From positions 12,091,001-12,155,000 of the forward strand of contig NC_134736.1 in the NCBI RefSeq assembly GCF_049634645.1: a stretch of DNA of 64,000 bases, given 5' to 3'. Both the position numbers and the translations under genes were made by a program. Shown here one piece after another: positions 30,962 through 42,051 of this stretch; position 1 is the first letter of the stretch; every line of letters starts with the position of its first letter. Under the pieces are notes generated by a model. It was not told where the DNA came from. It was given only the letters and a program-made list of their open reading frames with translations, and made no database searches. The DNA comes from Pelodiscus sinensis (lineage: Eukaryota > Chordata > Testudines > Trionychidae).

Positions 30962-31565
30962 CTAGATTGAGCTCGTTTTGTGCCTTTGCCTTTCTAATCT
31001 TGCCCCTGCATACCTGTGTTATTTACTTATATTCATCCTTTGTAATTTGACCTAGTTTTCACTTTTTATATGACTCCTTTTAGATTTTTAGATCATGCAA
31101 GATCTCCTGGTTAAGTCAAGATGGTCTTCTGCCATACTTTCCATCCTTCCCATACAGTGGAATAGTTTGCTTTTGGGCCCTTAAGAATGTCCCTTTGAAA
31201 AACTGCTAACTCTCTTCAGTTGTTTTTCCTCTTAGTTTTGCTTCCCACGGGACCTTACCTACCAGCTCTCTGAGTTTATCAAAATCTGCCTTCCTGAAAT
31301 CCATTGTCTCTGTTTTGCTGTTCTCCCTTCTACCATTCCATAGAACCATGAACTCTATGATTTCATGGTCACTTTCTCCTAAGCTGCCTTCTACTTCCAA
31401 ATTCTCAACCAGTTCCTCCCTCTTTGTTAAAATTGAATCTAAAACAGCTTCCCCCCAGTAACTTTCTCAACTTTCTGAAATAAAAAATTGTCCCCAATGT
31501 AGTCCAAGAATTTATTGGATAATCTGTTCGCCTGCTGTTTAGTTTCCCAACATATGTCTGCATAG
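30962..31565 (-). pseudogene. LINE (CR1-like) fragment between endonuclease and RT
   Basis: On the minus strand 31400-31206 reads GSLGESDHEIIEF, then a TMDFRKADF helix and VPWEAKLRGK. This is the conserved junction following the endonuclease domain in CR1-like LINEs. The upstream and downstream sequence is similar in composition but full of stops. Confidence 0.7.
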
Positions 31566-31998
31566 TTGAAGTGTGTGCTGGGTGGGTGTGCTGGTGACTG
31601 GACATGCTTGAGTGATGGTGTGATAGTGCTGGCGACTGCACAACAGGTGACTGGGTGGTGGTGCTGGTGACCATATTAATAGGTGACAGTGTGATGATAC
31701 TGATGACTGGACAGTCGGATGATTGGGTGGCAGTACTAGTTAGTGTATCATCAGGTGACTGTTGCAGTGCTGGTGACTGCACAATTGGGGTGACTGAGTG
31801 GCAGTGCTTTTGACTGTATCAGAAGATAACTGCCTGGTGGTACTGTATCAGCACTTGACTACACACTGGGGTAGCTGTTGCGGTTCTGGTGAGTGCACAC
31901 AAGGGTGGCCATTACAGTACTGGTGACTGTGCACCAGAGTGGCTGTCGCGGTGCTGGTGACTGCACATTGGGGTGGCTGTTGTTGTGCTGGTGACTGT
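31566..31998 (+). repeat. degenerate 34-bp minisatellite, left part
   Basis: Units resemble gtggctgtcgcggtgctggt followed by gactgcacattggg. The last four are regular (34-bp spacing) and earlier ones are increasingly diverged. The array resumes at 32421 after a solo LTR. Confidence 0.75.
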
Positions 31999-32420
31999 TG
32001 TGGCAGAGTGGGGGTGCTTTCTGCGCTGTGACCTGGGGTCCCCCTGCGCTGTGATGGGAGATTCTCACTGACTCTCCCAAATTTGTATTAACCCAGACAC
32101 CCAGGCGCAGCCTCCCAGGGAGAGACAAAGGGAGGAGGGCGGAGACCAGCACCTGGCTGGGGGGCAGGGCTGGAGGAGAGTTTTAGTTTCTGGCTGGTAT
32201 CATGGAGGAAGCAGCCTAGGCAATGGGCTGGGATTTAGGGGCCCAGACTCCCCCATCTCAAGGGGGGCTGAGGCATCCTAGGCCTGCCCTGTACCCAGAT
32301 TCCATCTGTGCTGTGCTGTATCCTGGAGCAGCAATAAACTCCCTCTGTTCTACTGGCTGGTGGAGTCTGTTCGTGCCACTACGGGGGTGCAGGAGGCGGG
32401 AACCCCGACGTGCCGCCACA
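31999..32420 (+). mobile_element. solo LTR (family S), inserted in a minisatellite
   Basis: The 422-bp LTR begins tgtggcagagtggggg and ends gacgtgccgccaca. A 5-bp duplication, actgt, lies at 31994-31998 and 32421-32425. The polyadenylation signal aataaa in gcaataaactcc near 32333 sets the orientation as +. Two more copies on the minus strand are at 45737 and 56557. No internal region is present. Confidence 0.85.
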
Positions 32421-32515
32421 ACTGTGCACTGGGATGCCTGCCCTGGTGCTGGTGACTGCACACAGGGCTGGCCATCGCGGTGCTCGTGAGTGCGCACGAG
32501 GGTGGGTGCGCTGGG
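32421..32515 (+). repeat. 34-bp minisatellite, right part
   Basis: The ctggtgctggtgactgcaca units continue in phase after the solo LTR. Confidence 0.7.
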
Positions 32516-32599
32516 GCTGAAGGGCGGTGGCAGAAGGAAGGGAGCCCAGAATTTTATTTTTCTCATGCAAAGTAGAAAGGGCATTGCAGAGCCCGGGCT

Positions 32600-33105
32600 A
32601 GTCATCCGGCCATGAGCTGCCACCGACCGGGGGGAAGGGGCAGTTTCACGCTGCAGGGGGGAGGCGGGGAGGAGAGCGGGCCCGGGGACACACCTGCCCG
32701 TTATGCGCTGAGGCTCCAGCACCGCTGGGCTCTGACTCCTGTGAGCGGCGCGCGGGGCAGCTCGTCCGGGCTGGTGCGATTCAGGCCTCGTCTCCCCAGC
32801 CCCGCTGAGCCACCCGAGCCCCAGCGCCCCTGGGAATAGCGGCCCAGTTGCGCCGCGCCCCTCTGGACCCGGCCGCTGGACCCAGCCGAGCCTGCGGGGG
32901 GAGCGGTCCTGGCGCTGCAGCGCGCTGGGCTGGAGCCGCTGCCCCGCCCCTGCCCGCGCCCCCCGGGGCCATTAATCCCGCAATTAAACATTTATTGGCC
33001 CCCGCACCTGCTGCCAGTGTCCGGGGCCGGGCGGGAGACTGCGGCGCTGCCCGCTCAGAGCGCCGGGTGCTCGCGCGGCGCCAGGCGGCTCGCTCCGGCT
33101 CGGCC
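32600..33105 (+). promoter_or_regulatory. ROBO3: CpG-rich ROBO3 promoter and 5' untranslated region
   Basis: Very high G+C with dense CpG lies directly upstream of the ROBO3 ATG. No TATA box is obvious, as is usual for CpG-island promoters. A short A+T-rich island (cattaatcccgcaattaaac, 32970-32989) holds two homeodomain-type sites. The transcription start is not determinable from sequence alone. Confidence 0.6.
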
Positions 33106-33253
33106 ATGCTGCGCTACCTGCTCAAGACGCTGCTGCAGATGAACCTGTTCGCGGACTCGCTGGCGGGGGAGGCGGGCAACTCCTCCGAGCTGCTGCTCGC
33201 CCTCAACGCCTCGCTGCCCGCGCTGGACCTGGCCAACCTCACCCACGCCAACG
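33106..33253 (+). CDS. ROBO3: ROBO3 first coding exon (roundabout receptor 3)
   Basis: The 49 codons plus one base begin MLRYLLKTLLQMNLFADSLA, which I recognise as the start of vertebrate ROBO3. The exon ends in phase 1 at acg|gtaggag, a good GT donor at 33254. Three N-glycosylation sequons (NSS, NAS, NLT) follow the hydrophobic start and precede the first Ig domain, which would be in the next exon. ROBO3 is a membrane receptor that controls midline crossing of axons and does not bind Slit like ROBO1/2 in mammals. The ATG context gccATGc is moderate. No Ig-domain exon (a conserved EWYK-type motif) is seen to the end of the window, so intron 1 would exceed 30 kb, or exon 2 is unrecognised. Confidence 0.85.
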
Positions 33254-33304
33254 GTAGGAGCGGTGGCGCCGAGCAAGTTCCCAGCCGGCGCCGGGCTGGG
33301 GAGC

Positions 33305-33870
33305 GGCTGTCCCGGGACAGCGGGCGGGCGGGCGGGTGCGGGGTGGCTGTCCCGGGACGGCGCGGGGGGCGGGCGGGTGCGGGGTGGCTGTCCCGGGACG
33401 GCGCGGGGGGCGGGCGGGTGCGGGGTGGCTGTCCCGGGACGGCGCGGGGGGCGGGCGGGTGCGGGGTGGCTGTCCCGGGACGGCGCGGGGGGCGGGCGGG
33501 TGCGGGGTGGCTGTCCCGGGACGGCGCAGCGGGCGGGCAGGTGCGGGGTGGCTGTCCCGGGACGGCGCAGCGGGCGGGCAGGTGCGGGGTGGCTGTCCCG
33601 GGACGGCGCAGCGGGCAGGTGCGGGGTGGCTGTCCCGGGACGGCGCAGCGGGCGGGCAGGTGCGGGGTGGCTGTCCCGGGACGGCGGGCGGGCGGGCGGG
33701 CGCGGGGTGGTTGTCCCGGGACGGCGGGCGGGCGGGCGGGCGGGCGCGGGGTGGCTGTCCCGGGACGGCGGGCGGGCGGGCGCGGGGTGGTTGTCCCGGG
33801 ACGGCGGGCGGGCGGGCGGGCAGGCGCGGGGTGGCTGTCCCGGGACGGCGCGGCGGGCGGGGTGCGAGGC
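33305..33870 (+). repeat. GC-rich minisatellite in ROBO3 intron 1, 14 units of about 40 bp
   Basis: The string tgtcccgggac occurs 14 times, spaced by 36-45 bases of gcgggcgggcgggtgcggggtgg type. Units 2-5 share cgcgggggg, units 6-9 share cgcagcggg, and units 10-13 share runs of gcgg. This shows local homogenisation. The G-rich runs could form four-stranded DNA. All long open frames here are by-products of the repeat. Confidence 0.92.
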
Positions 33871-35030
33871 GTCCAGCCCGTGTCTCTACTCCGGGCAGGG
33901 AGCTGGGACCCGCCTCCGGGGTTTCGGCGCTTTAGTCCCATTTTTAAACGTGACCGAGGCATTAGCTCGCTCTCACTAACCGCCGGTCCCCGGGTGACTT
34001 GGACGCGCCAAAGGGCGGCTGCGCAGGGGCCGCTCCTGGCCGTGGCTGATGCCAGGCGAGCCCCATGCCCGCGGGGGGCGCTGCAATAGGGGGTTCCGCC
34101 GGAGGTGGGTGCACCCGAGGCTCTCTGGGCCTTTGCCCGGCTTCGCACCTGTCCCCGCTCCCGCTGGGAAGCGCCGTTTCGGACGCGGAGGTGGCACGTG
34201 GACGGGCCAGCGGGGCTGGAGGAGACTTGCCGGACCGGGCGGCTGCTGGCTGGGGAGGCCCGCGGGGCTCTGGAGAGGCTGCGAGGCGTCGGGACTGCGC
34301 TCGGGAGCGGGGCCCGAGGAGCCCCTAGGAGGTCGGGTCCCAGCTGGGCGGGGAACGCGGCTCCCTCCGGTAGCTCAGCCCGGGAGCTTGCGCCTGTTTG
34401 GGGCCCCGCTGGGGAGCGCGGCACAAGCGGCCCGGCCCGATTCGGTTCTTGCAAAGCTGCCCAGGCCTGCCGGCTGCGCAGAGCCCGCTCCTGCCCCAAG
34501 GGAGCGCCCACCCGCCGGCGCCGCGCCAGGAGCACCCGGAACGGATCGCACCTCCCGGGCCGGGACCTTCCCCTCCCTGGGGCGCGTTTCCCCGCAGCTG
34601 GGGGGAGCCGGGAGCTGCTGTTTGCGGGGCTCGAGGCTTTGCCTCGCCGGGATCTCAGCTTCCGCCCGGCACAGCTGGGACACTGAGGCAGCCGAGCTGC
34701 CCCGCGGCTCGGCGAGTAGCACGGGGGCGGGGCAGGAGCCGGAGTGCGGTAGCCCTTGGCCGGGGACTTTCCCGGGAAGCAGCCCCTGGGGCCCCCTCAC
34801 TGGGCGCTTTCCCTGCCGGGCCAGGAGCGGGCAAGCCGGATTGTGTAAGGGTGGATCGGGAGGGGGCGAGATGTCCCAACGCCCCTGAGAGCAGGGTCCG
34901 GCCGCTCCCCCGCTGGGCCACACCGGGGGATCCCCCTTTGTCTGCGCCTTACCGTCCCCCCCCCCCCGATACTTCCCTGCAGCTCTTCCGCCCCCCTCCC
35001 CCGACCTGGGGCTGGAAGTGTCGGGTGAGG
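33871..35030. other. CpG-rich start of ROBO3 intron 1
   Basis: High G+C continues to about 34900. Open frames of up to 473 codons on either strand reflect composition. No exon was recognised. Confidence 0.5.
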
Positions 35031-35032
35031 GG

Positions 35033-35205
35033 CTGGGGCAGAGCTGTGTGGAGAGCCTGGAGCTGTGGGGGGACGGGTTAGGGCGGAGCTGTGTGGGGAG
35101 CCTGGGGCTGTGGGGGGACAGGGGTAGGGCGGAGCTGTGTGGGGAGCCTGGGGCTGTGGGGGGACAGGGGTAGGGCGGAGCTGTGTGGGGAGCCTGGGGC
35201 TGGAT
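35033..35205 (+). repeat. 46-bp tandem repeat, about 3.7 units
   Basis: Units beginning gcggagctgtgtggggagcc lie at 35083, 35129 and 35175 with exact 46-bp spacing. A diverged first unit lies upstream from about 35037. Confidence 0.85.
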
Positions 35206-35990
35206 ACAGATACTTTGCATCACGGGGTTTTTACGCAGATGGAGTGCGGGGCTGGCCGGGCCCATCCCGGGGGTCTCTTGTTGCACTCCAAGTCCCAGAA
35301 GGCGGGAGGAAAGTGAATGTCCTGTCACTGTCCAAGAGGGTGAACAGGGTGACCCAGCTAATTCTGGCCTGTCAGCCTGCCAAGGAGCCTGGGCACCACA
35401 ATGGAGCGCCTGAGGCAGGCCTTGCTGAATAAAGCCGCAAGGAAAAGCAGGATAATTGGTGCCAGCCAACAGGGGCTTATGGAAGTTAAATCCTGTCAAG
35501 CTAAATTGAGCCTTTTCCTGCTGAGATTGCAGGTGATAAAGGAAGCAGCGTCGGTTTCATATCCCCAGAGCTCTGACTTAGCGCTGCGGGCCATTGGGCA
35601 AACCCCTAGCACAATATGAAATGACCATGGCGCACAGGGCAGGGATTAAAAGCTGGTGCCGGCTCAGTCTCCCCCTGGCTCTGTAAGTCACCGAGCAGGA
35701 GTGTTTCTAGCGGGCCTCGCAGGGCTCGGCCCAACGCTATTTAAGCATTTCCTAATGAGCTGGAAGAGAACATAAAATCACCGCTGAGCGAGGGAGTGGT
35801 AACTAACAAAGGGCACAGTCCCTGAGAGAGTGATCTGGTGCCCAAGTGGTGTCCCCAGTGACTGCGGGCCCTGGGGCGCTAATTTCCCTGCTGTGATGGG
35901 GAGCAGGCTTTTCTTAACAAGCAGTAGCCGGGAGAATTGTTTTCCTTTGGGGGGGGGGGGTAGTATCTCGAGCAGGGAGCGGATGCTGGT
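35206..35990. other. no gene recognised
   Basis: Intronic sequence, with a G-run at 35949-35960. Confidence 0.4.
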
Positions 35991-35992
35991 TT

Positions 35993-36580
35993 CATAGAAC
36001 CATAGAATCTCAGGGCTGGCAGAGATCTCATGAGTTGAGTCCAGCCCCCTGCCCAAAGCAGGACCAACCCCAAATCAATCAACCCAGCCAGGGCTTTGTC
36101 CAGCCAGGACAACCTCCAGGGATGGAGATTCCACCCCCTCCCTAGGGAACCCAGCCCAGTGCTTCACCCCCTCCTAGGGAAATAGTTTTTTCCTAATCTC
36201 CAACCTAGACCTCCCCCCCCTTCCCGTCCTCCGTGTTTGTTATGCAGCATGGAAAGCAGGGCTATACCAGGGATCTCCACAGCCTCCTCTGTGCTGGACA
36301 TGGATGCAAAGAAACCATTTAACATCTTTACAATGTCCTCATCCTCCTTAACTGTGCCCTTTGTCCCTAGCTGTCCAGTGCCAACAAGCACTCTCACGGG
36401 CACCTTGCTGCTGACTGAGATTTTCGCCTCTGCTCGTTCTTATGCCTTTGGTGATTTGCTGGTTGGAGTCTCTATTGCATCCTAATTTCCACTGTACATT
36501 TCCCTGGCTGGGGATCCTGAGCTCAGGGCACATGCCTTTAGTCATCTGATCCGTGACCCAGAGCTGGCTCCCGAGCCCCA
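35993..36580 (-). mobile_element. CR1 fragments (3' end and ORF2 linker)
   Basis: Reading on the minus strand, the 3' end is at 35993, where + strand catagaaccatagaatctca is the inverse of the CR1 tail. It continues to about 36225 with the usual untranslated sequence. Next to it, 36240-36580 encodes a decayed CR1 ORF2 linker (MLNGFFASM...TEEAVEIPG). The reverse transcriptase between the two parts is missing, so the copy is internally deleted. Confidence 0.75.
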
Positions 36581-37315
36581 TGTGTGACCAGGCAGGTGTG
36601 TGTCTGGCTTACCTGCCTCCTTGTGGGTTGGGGGTGTGACTGTGCCTTCAGAGCTTGGGATGGGTTCTTTCTTCACCTTTGTGCAGGTTCAGCGGGCTTA
36701 ATTCCCTCACTTCTGTCCTCAGGGCTTTCTGATGAGCCTCTCCATTTTCAGATCTCCTGTTCTGGAGCCTTGTGGCTCCTGACTACACTGGTCCCTTCCT
36801 CCACCAGCCAGGCTGGGCTCAGAGCTGAGTCTCCTGGTGAAACGAGGTCGGGGTAACGCATTGCTCAGGGCAGGGGGTAAAGGGCCCATGCTGCTCCCCG
36901 GAGCTCGCGCTATGTAGACAGTGAGGTTTTTCCCGTCACCCTGGCCATTGCCTCTCAGGGAGGGGGAGCGCGGCTGCAGCCCTGAGTTACACCGTGGGAA
37001 CTTGACAGCTGCTCCCTCCTGAACCAGCTCCCATGTGGCTGTCAGGTTTGGGTGGTGTGTCCCTTGCCTGCTCCCACAGCTGTTCCTGGGGCAGTCGGTT
37101 ACAGTGTCTGTCTCCTGCCCTACATGAGGTTTGGCTCCTGTCCCCATTGCTAGCGCTGTATTTAATGCTGCCTCCCAGCCTCCCCATGCTGCAGCCTGTC
37201 CCAGCCCTCGGCTTGCAGCTGGCACAGCGCCCCAGCCAAGCCTGGCTAGCTTCCTAGCACTTGAGATTTGCCTCCCTACAGATTCTACTTTGGGCTCCAA
37301 ATGAAGCCTAATCCG
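36581..37315. other. no gene recognised
   Basis: Intronic sequence with open frames up to 193 codons (minus) and no domain. Confidence 0.4.
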
Positions 37316-37317
37316 AA

Positions 37318-37501
37318 CTATCTAGTCCGTGCCGCGTGTAGCCGCGCGGCACGGGGTTCGCACTAGCCGGCTTTTAAAAATGGCGGCGCCGGCTTTATGC
37401 TAATGAAGCCCGGGAAATTCAAATCCCGGGCTTCATTAGCAAGTTCAGTATGCATACATTACCCCCCTAGTTCGAACTAGGGGGGTAGTGTAGACATACC
37501 C
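37318..37501 (-). mobile_element. poly-hairpin element (copy P5)
   Basis: On the minus strand it starts at 37501 with gggtatgtctacactac. Hairpin 1 (37472-37495) has a perfect 24-bp palindrome, ccccctagttcgaactaggg at its heart. Hairpin 2 (37401-37438) has taatgaagcccggga/tcccgggcttcatta stems. A gccggcgccgccattttt segment follows. Hairpin 3 (about 37325-37362) has gtgccgcg/cgcggcac stems. The layout matches P4 and the 55.2 kb palindrome, but the stem sequences differ. The far terminus is not clear. Confidence 0.65.
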
Positions 37502-37504
37502 TAT

Positions 37505-38279
37505 TTTCTTAAATGCTAGCAAATATATATATATAGGTCTTAAAAATGGTTACAGGAAAAAAAAGGTAAAGATAGAAAATAGAAATAATGGTACCAAGTG
37601 AAGGCTTAATCTTTAAAGAGCTCTAACACTATGTATATATATACTTAAACAAAGGACCACATCCAGGTACAATTTTTACCCCCTTCTGTGCCTCTCGACT
37701 CCAGCGTGTCAGGCCAGGGTCGGTCCCTCAATTCCTCGGAAAGACAAATACGAGGTGGGCGTCTCCTCTGGAACCTCGGGAGGTCAAACACCAAACCCGA
37801 CCAGCAGATAGGTGGTAGATTGACGCTCAGAGTAAGTGTGCTGCTGGACTCATCTTTATCCCCCTGGGGGCCCGTATTCTCTTTCTTATCTTAAGATGCC
37901 AAATTGTACTGGTCCGTTTTGTGGCGCCAGTTCTTACAAGCAAGTTTCAAGTTAATTTACACTTGTAAGAGAGGCAGATAGCTAAATTAGGAGTGCTGGA
38001 TGTTCTTGCTGGGCGGGAGATTCCTCCCCCCCCCGCGGACGGCTGTGTGTTCGTATCAATATGGGTTAAGTCAAGGGCACTTCTGTGCAGCCTCTTGGTC
38101 AGCGATTAGTTTGACCACCCTCTTATCTCTGCTTACAGTTGTCCATGGTCACTGAGCCAGCATATCTAAACCTCCTGCTCCAAGGTTTTCAAAGATCATG
38201 CTGTTTTTCACTGCTCTGTGTGCCCTGCATGCTTTCAAGCAGACAAAGATGGATGTTAAAATGGGGGTTCATGTCTGGC
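37505..38279. other. no gene recognised
   Basis: A+T-rich at first (tatata runs near 37522 and 37632), then mixed. No domain. It could be LTR-derived, but no ends were found. Confidence 0.4.
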
Positions 38280-38518
38280 TACAGAGAGGTCCAGGTTGGA
38301 TATTAGGAAAAACTATTTCCCTAGGAGGGTGGGGAAGCCCTGGGCTGGGTTCCCTAGGGAAGTAGTGGAGTCTCCATTCCTAGAGGTGTTTAAGTCTCGG
38401 CTTGACAAAGCCCTGGCCGGGTTGATTTAGTTGGGATTGGTCCTGCTTTGAGCAGGGGGCTGGACTTGATGACCTTCTGAGGTCTCTTCCAGATCTATGG
38501 TTCTATGATTCTATGAAC
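38280..38518 (+). mobile_element. CR1 LINE 3' end
   Basis: It reads aggttggatattaggaaaaa, then the untranslated CR1 end, ctggacttgatgaccttctg and the octamer tail tctatggttctatgattcta. It is strongly 5'-truncated and abuts an oppositely oriented CR1 fragment. Confidence 0.9.
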
Positions 38519-38930
38519 CCTTTCTAATGCCAAAATATCTTTTTTGAGGTGAGGAGACCACATCTGTACGCAGTATTCAAGATGTGGGCGTACCATAGTT
38601 TTATACAGGGGCAGTAAGATATTCTGTGTCTTATTTTCTATCCCTTTTTTAATAATTCCTAGCATCCTAATTGCTTTTTTGCCTGCCGCTGCACACTGCG
38701 TGGAGGTTTTCAAAGAACTATCCATGATAACTCCAAAATGTCTTTCCTGATTAGTTGTAGCTAAATTAGCCCCCATCATACTGTACGTATAGTTGGGGTT
38801 ATTTTTTCCGATGTGCATTACTTTACACTTATCCACATTCAATTTTATTTGCCATTTTGTTGCCCAATCACTCAGTTTGGTGAGATCTTTTTGAAGTTCT
38901 TCAGTCTGCTTTGGTCTTTTGCAGGGATGC
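38519..38930 (-). pseudogene. CR1 reverse transcriptase C-terminal fragment
   Basis: The minus strand encodes LQKDLTKLSDWATKWQIKLN, VDKCKVMHIG, a MDSSLKTSTQCAAAGKKA stretch and RPHLEYCVQMWSPHLKKD. These are the last reverse transcriptase blocks and thumb of CR1. The frame is open through most of its length. The element lacks its own 3' tail, which would lie left of 38519. Confidence 0.85.
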
Positions 38931-41586
38931 AGCCAGCTGCCTGCTGCACCTGCAGGGGTGGCATGGAGGGACGTGTAGTTGGGAACCACAGTGCCGCGCC
39001 CCTGCTGCCAGGTTTCCACTCTCCTGTGGCACTAGCCCAGGAGGTGGGGGCGGGCAGCCAGGAACAGAGGCCAGTAAATCATGGCTCCCAGCAGGGCTGT
39101 TGGCCCCCAGCACTCACCACAGGCCAGCGACGCTGGGACAGGCAGGGCCAGGAGCTGTACAGAGCAGCCCCTGGGGCAGATCTCGTGTGTGTTTCTTCCC
39201 CTGCTCGGTTGGTTGAGGGCAGAGTATGGGCAAAGGGCAGGGGAGACCCTCCCCTGATGCCCATCAGCCTGGCTGCATTGGCTGACCCCCGCTGGGCTCC
39301 AGTCCGGTCTGCCCCATGCGTGGGGCTCAGCAACGGGCTGGGCTAGAACCAAGACAGAGCGGGAGGGGAAATGGGGGAGAAAGCCAGGGGATCTGGCCCG
39401 GCTCCTCCCATGGGAGCTGGCTGCTTCCCTCGGCAGCGGAGGAGTTAATGGGCTGCTGGTCGAGGGCCGATGGCCTGGCCTGGCCAGTGCTGTGCATGGG
39501 GACCATGGCGCGTCTGGTCGCTGGGCTTGGCAACCGGCGTGCAGCCCCTCCCCGTGCACGTCCCATGCTGGGCGCTGAGCGCTGGCTAATTAGCTGCAGC
39601 AGCGGGGGCTGAGCTGAGCTGGCGCTTGGCTGGCGGGGGCCCGGAGACAGCCGGGCTGCCACCTGCAGCGTGCTGGGCCTGGCTTTGAACAGGGCCCTGC
39701 AGGGGCTGCCTTTGCTGGGGCTGTGCAGCCAGGGAGACACGGCCTTGTGACATCCTCCCCATCCCTCCCAGGGCTGTGCCTGCCCTGCTGGGGGCTGCAG
39801 CAGGACGCTGGCCCTACAGGTCTGTGCAGCCAGAAACAGGCTCCCGCGCTGGGAAACTGGGAGGCAGAGTTTAATGCAGTGACAGCAATGGGGGGAAATT
39901 GCCTCCGGGAACCCCGAGTGGCTGTGAATGCGAACGCGCTGCTCGTCCAGCCGGGCTCCCAGCTCGCCTGGCTCTGGCTTTGCCCACCCAGGGCTGGGAA
40001 CATCGGAAGCCAGGAGCTGGGCTGCCGGCTGCACTCAGGGGTATGAGGAAGTGCCCCTGATCCAGGGTGGGCTGCTCTTCCCACTGGCTTTCTGGGATCC
40101 ACTCTGGCTGCAGCCCCTTTGTCTGCAGCTGGAACGAGGCACTTGCCAGGCAGGGCCCAGCTACCTGCTGGAGCTGGAGAGCAAGGGTGGGGGGTGAGCT
40201 GCCCTGGGCAGTGCTGGGGGAACCCCCCGTGGGGCTGGCAGAAGGCTGCTGTGCTCAGCCTGGCAGGGGACGTGCTGCTGCTGCCTCCCCCAGGGGGCTC
40301 TTTCTCTCTGGATGTGGGGGGTGTCTGACAGCTGGGCTGTGCCACATGCTGTTATGCCCCCCCCCATGTTGACTGTGCTTAACAGCCTGCCAGGAGCTGG
40401 GGCAGCACCCCAGTGTCAGCGCCAGGCCAGCTGTGGGGCTGCAGGATGGGTTGCTGACAGTGCCTGGGGCTCAACCCCCACGTCCGGGGTGGGAGCGCTG
40501 GGGCACGAATCCCGGCTGGAAGAGCAGTTGGCTGCAGTCAAGTCTCGCGCATGCTGGCACAGCTGGGTGGGTTGGGCAGGAGCCAGTGGCTAGAATAAGG
40601 GAGGGTGCAGGCTGGGACTGGGGCTCCGCAGGATTGAGGAGTGTGCTACGAGTTGCCCACATATGCCATGGGGCTGGCTCGTCCTGCTTTGCCCTGGCAG
40701 GGTCCTTTGCATCTCTGCAGAGTACTGTGTCCCCTCCCTTCAGGAGTGGTAATCCCCCAGCTGGGGAGGGAGGGAGACTCTGATGTGACTTTGCCGATTG
40801 ACACGTACTCATCAGGTCCCTCTGGGCCTGGGGGCTGCCTGGCAGAGACCATTGGCATCGGGGCGTGCTCAGTGCGTTCTCTCCTGCAGGGCCCTGGGCT
40901 GTCAAGTGCCCCTCACGCTCTGCTGTGGGTACAGATAGCTGGGCTGGATGGTGCTGAGCTCTCCCGTGGGTACGGAGTCTTCAGGGATGGGCAGCTCCGG
41001 TGCTTGGACAACTCCTGGCCGTGCCCTGGCAGTGAGCCAGCTGGGCACAGGGACATGCCCAGTCAAGGCAGAGGTCACCACTAATGGAGCCGCATATAAG
41101 TGCCCGTCCCACCGGGACTCAGCCAGGAGCCTCGCCCCCCCCCCCCAATCCTGCAAGGGGTTGGGGTGTCACATTGGGAGTGAGAAGAGAGGTGGCGGGG
41201 GCAGTAGGGCAAGCGGGAGTGGGGGACAGTGACATAAGGAGGGGGCAGTGCTGGGTAAGCAGGTGTAGTGAGGGCACTCGGGCACCACAGGACACAGACG
41301 GGGTGATGCAGTCGTGTGAGTGTGGCATGTGTGTGCAAGCACCTGTGCTTGTGTGAACACGTACCTGTGATTGGTGCTTGTGTGAGCACGCACGTGTGCG
41401 TCCCCCTCTGTCGGTGGTGGGGGCTACCTGTGCAAGGGGGGGCAGATGGAGCTGTGACCACACAGGTGTGTTAGGTACTGATGACACCCAGTGGCCATGG
41501 AAGGTAATTGCAGAGGAATAGCTGAGCTGGGATATAACATGGGGCCAGCTCCTTCTGTCCACGTCTGTCCATCTGCTTGTCTCAGA
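38931..41586. other. no gene recognised (ROBO3 intron)
   Basis: Long GC-rich stretch with open frames up to 251 codons on the minus strand, none with a domain. A C-run is at about 41135-41145 and a diverged (tgtg/cacg) stretch at about 41330-41400. Confidence 0.4.
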
Positions 41587-42051
41587 GGGTCTGTCTACAC
41601 TACAAAGTTAATTAGAACTAACAGCCGTTAGTTCGAATTAACATTCATAGACCCTACACATACAAACCGTTAGTTCAAACTTCATTCGAACTAGCGTAGC
41701 GCTTAATTCGAACTAGGTAAACCTCATTCTACGAGGACTAACGCCTAGTTCGAATTAACTAGTTCGAATTAAGGGCTGTGTAGCCACTTCATTCAAACTA
41801 GTTGGAGGCTAGCCCTCCCCAGCTTGCCCTGGTGGCCACTCTGGGCCAAGCCAGGGAAACTCTTCTGCCCCCTCCCGGCCCCGGAGCTCTTAAAGGGCCA
41901 CGGTTTGGTTACAGTGCCCATGCCAGGTGCAAGCCTGCCAGCACCCAGCCAGCAGACCCTGCACCTGGCACGGCATGAGCCAGCCACCTGCTGCCACCCA
42001 GCTCTCTGCCTCTTCCCAGGACCAGGCTGACGGCTCCCGGGAGCCTGCCCA

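Noticed and set aside
33305..33870. CRISPR-like regularly spaced repeat
   Set aside because: The whole unit, including the spacer, is repeated, in a vertebrate CpG island. It is a minisatellite.
32848..34535. Open frames of 413 (+) and 473 (-) codons
   Set aside because: They run through the GC-rich minisatellite and the CpG island. Only the first exon portion (33106-33253) has support.
34375..35499. 374-codon minus-strand frame
   Set aside because: Proline/serine-rich translation of GC-rich DNA with no domain or splice signals.
39327..40345. Overlapping minus-strand frames of 235 and 251 codons
   Set aside because: Low-complexity translation, no domain, no second copy.
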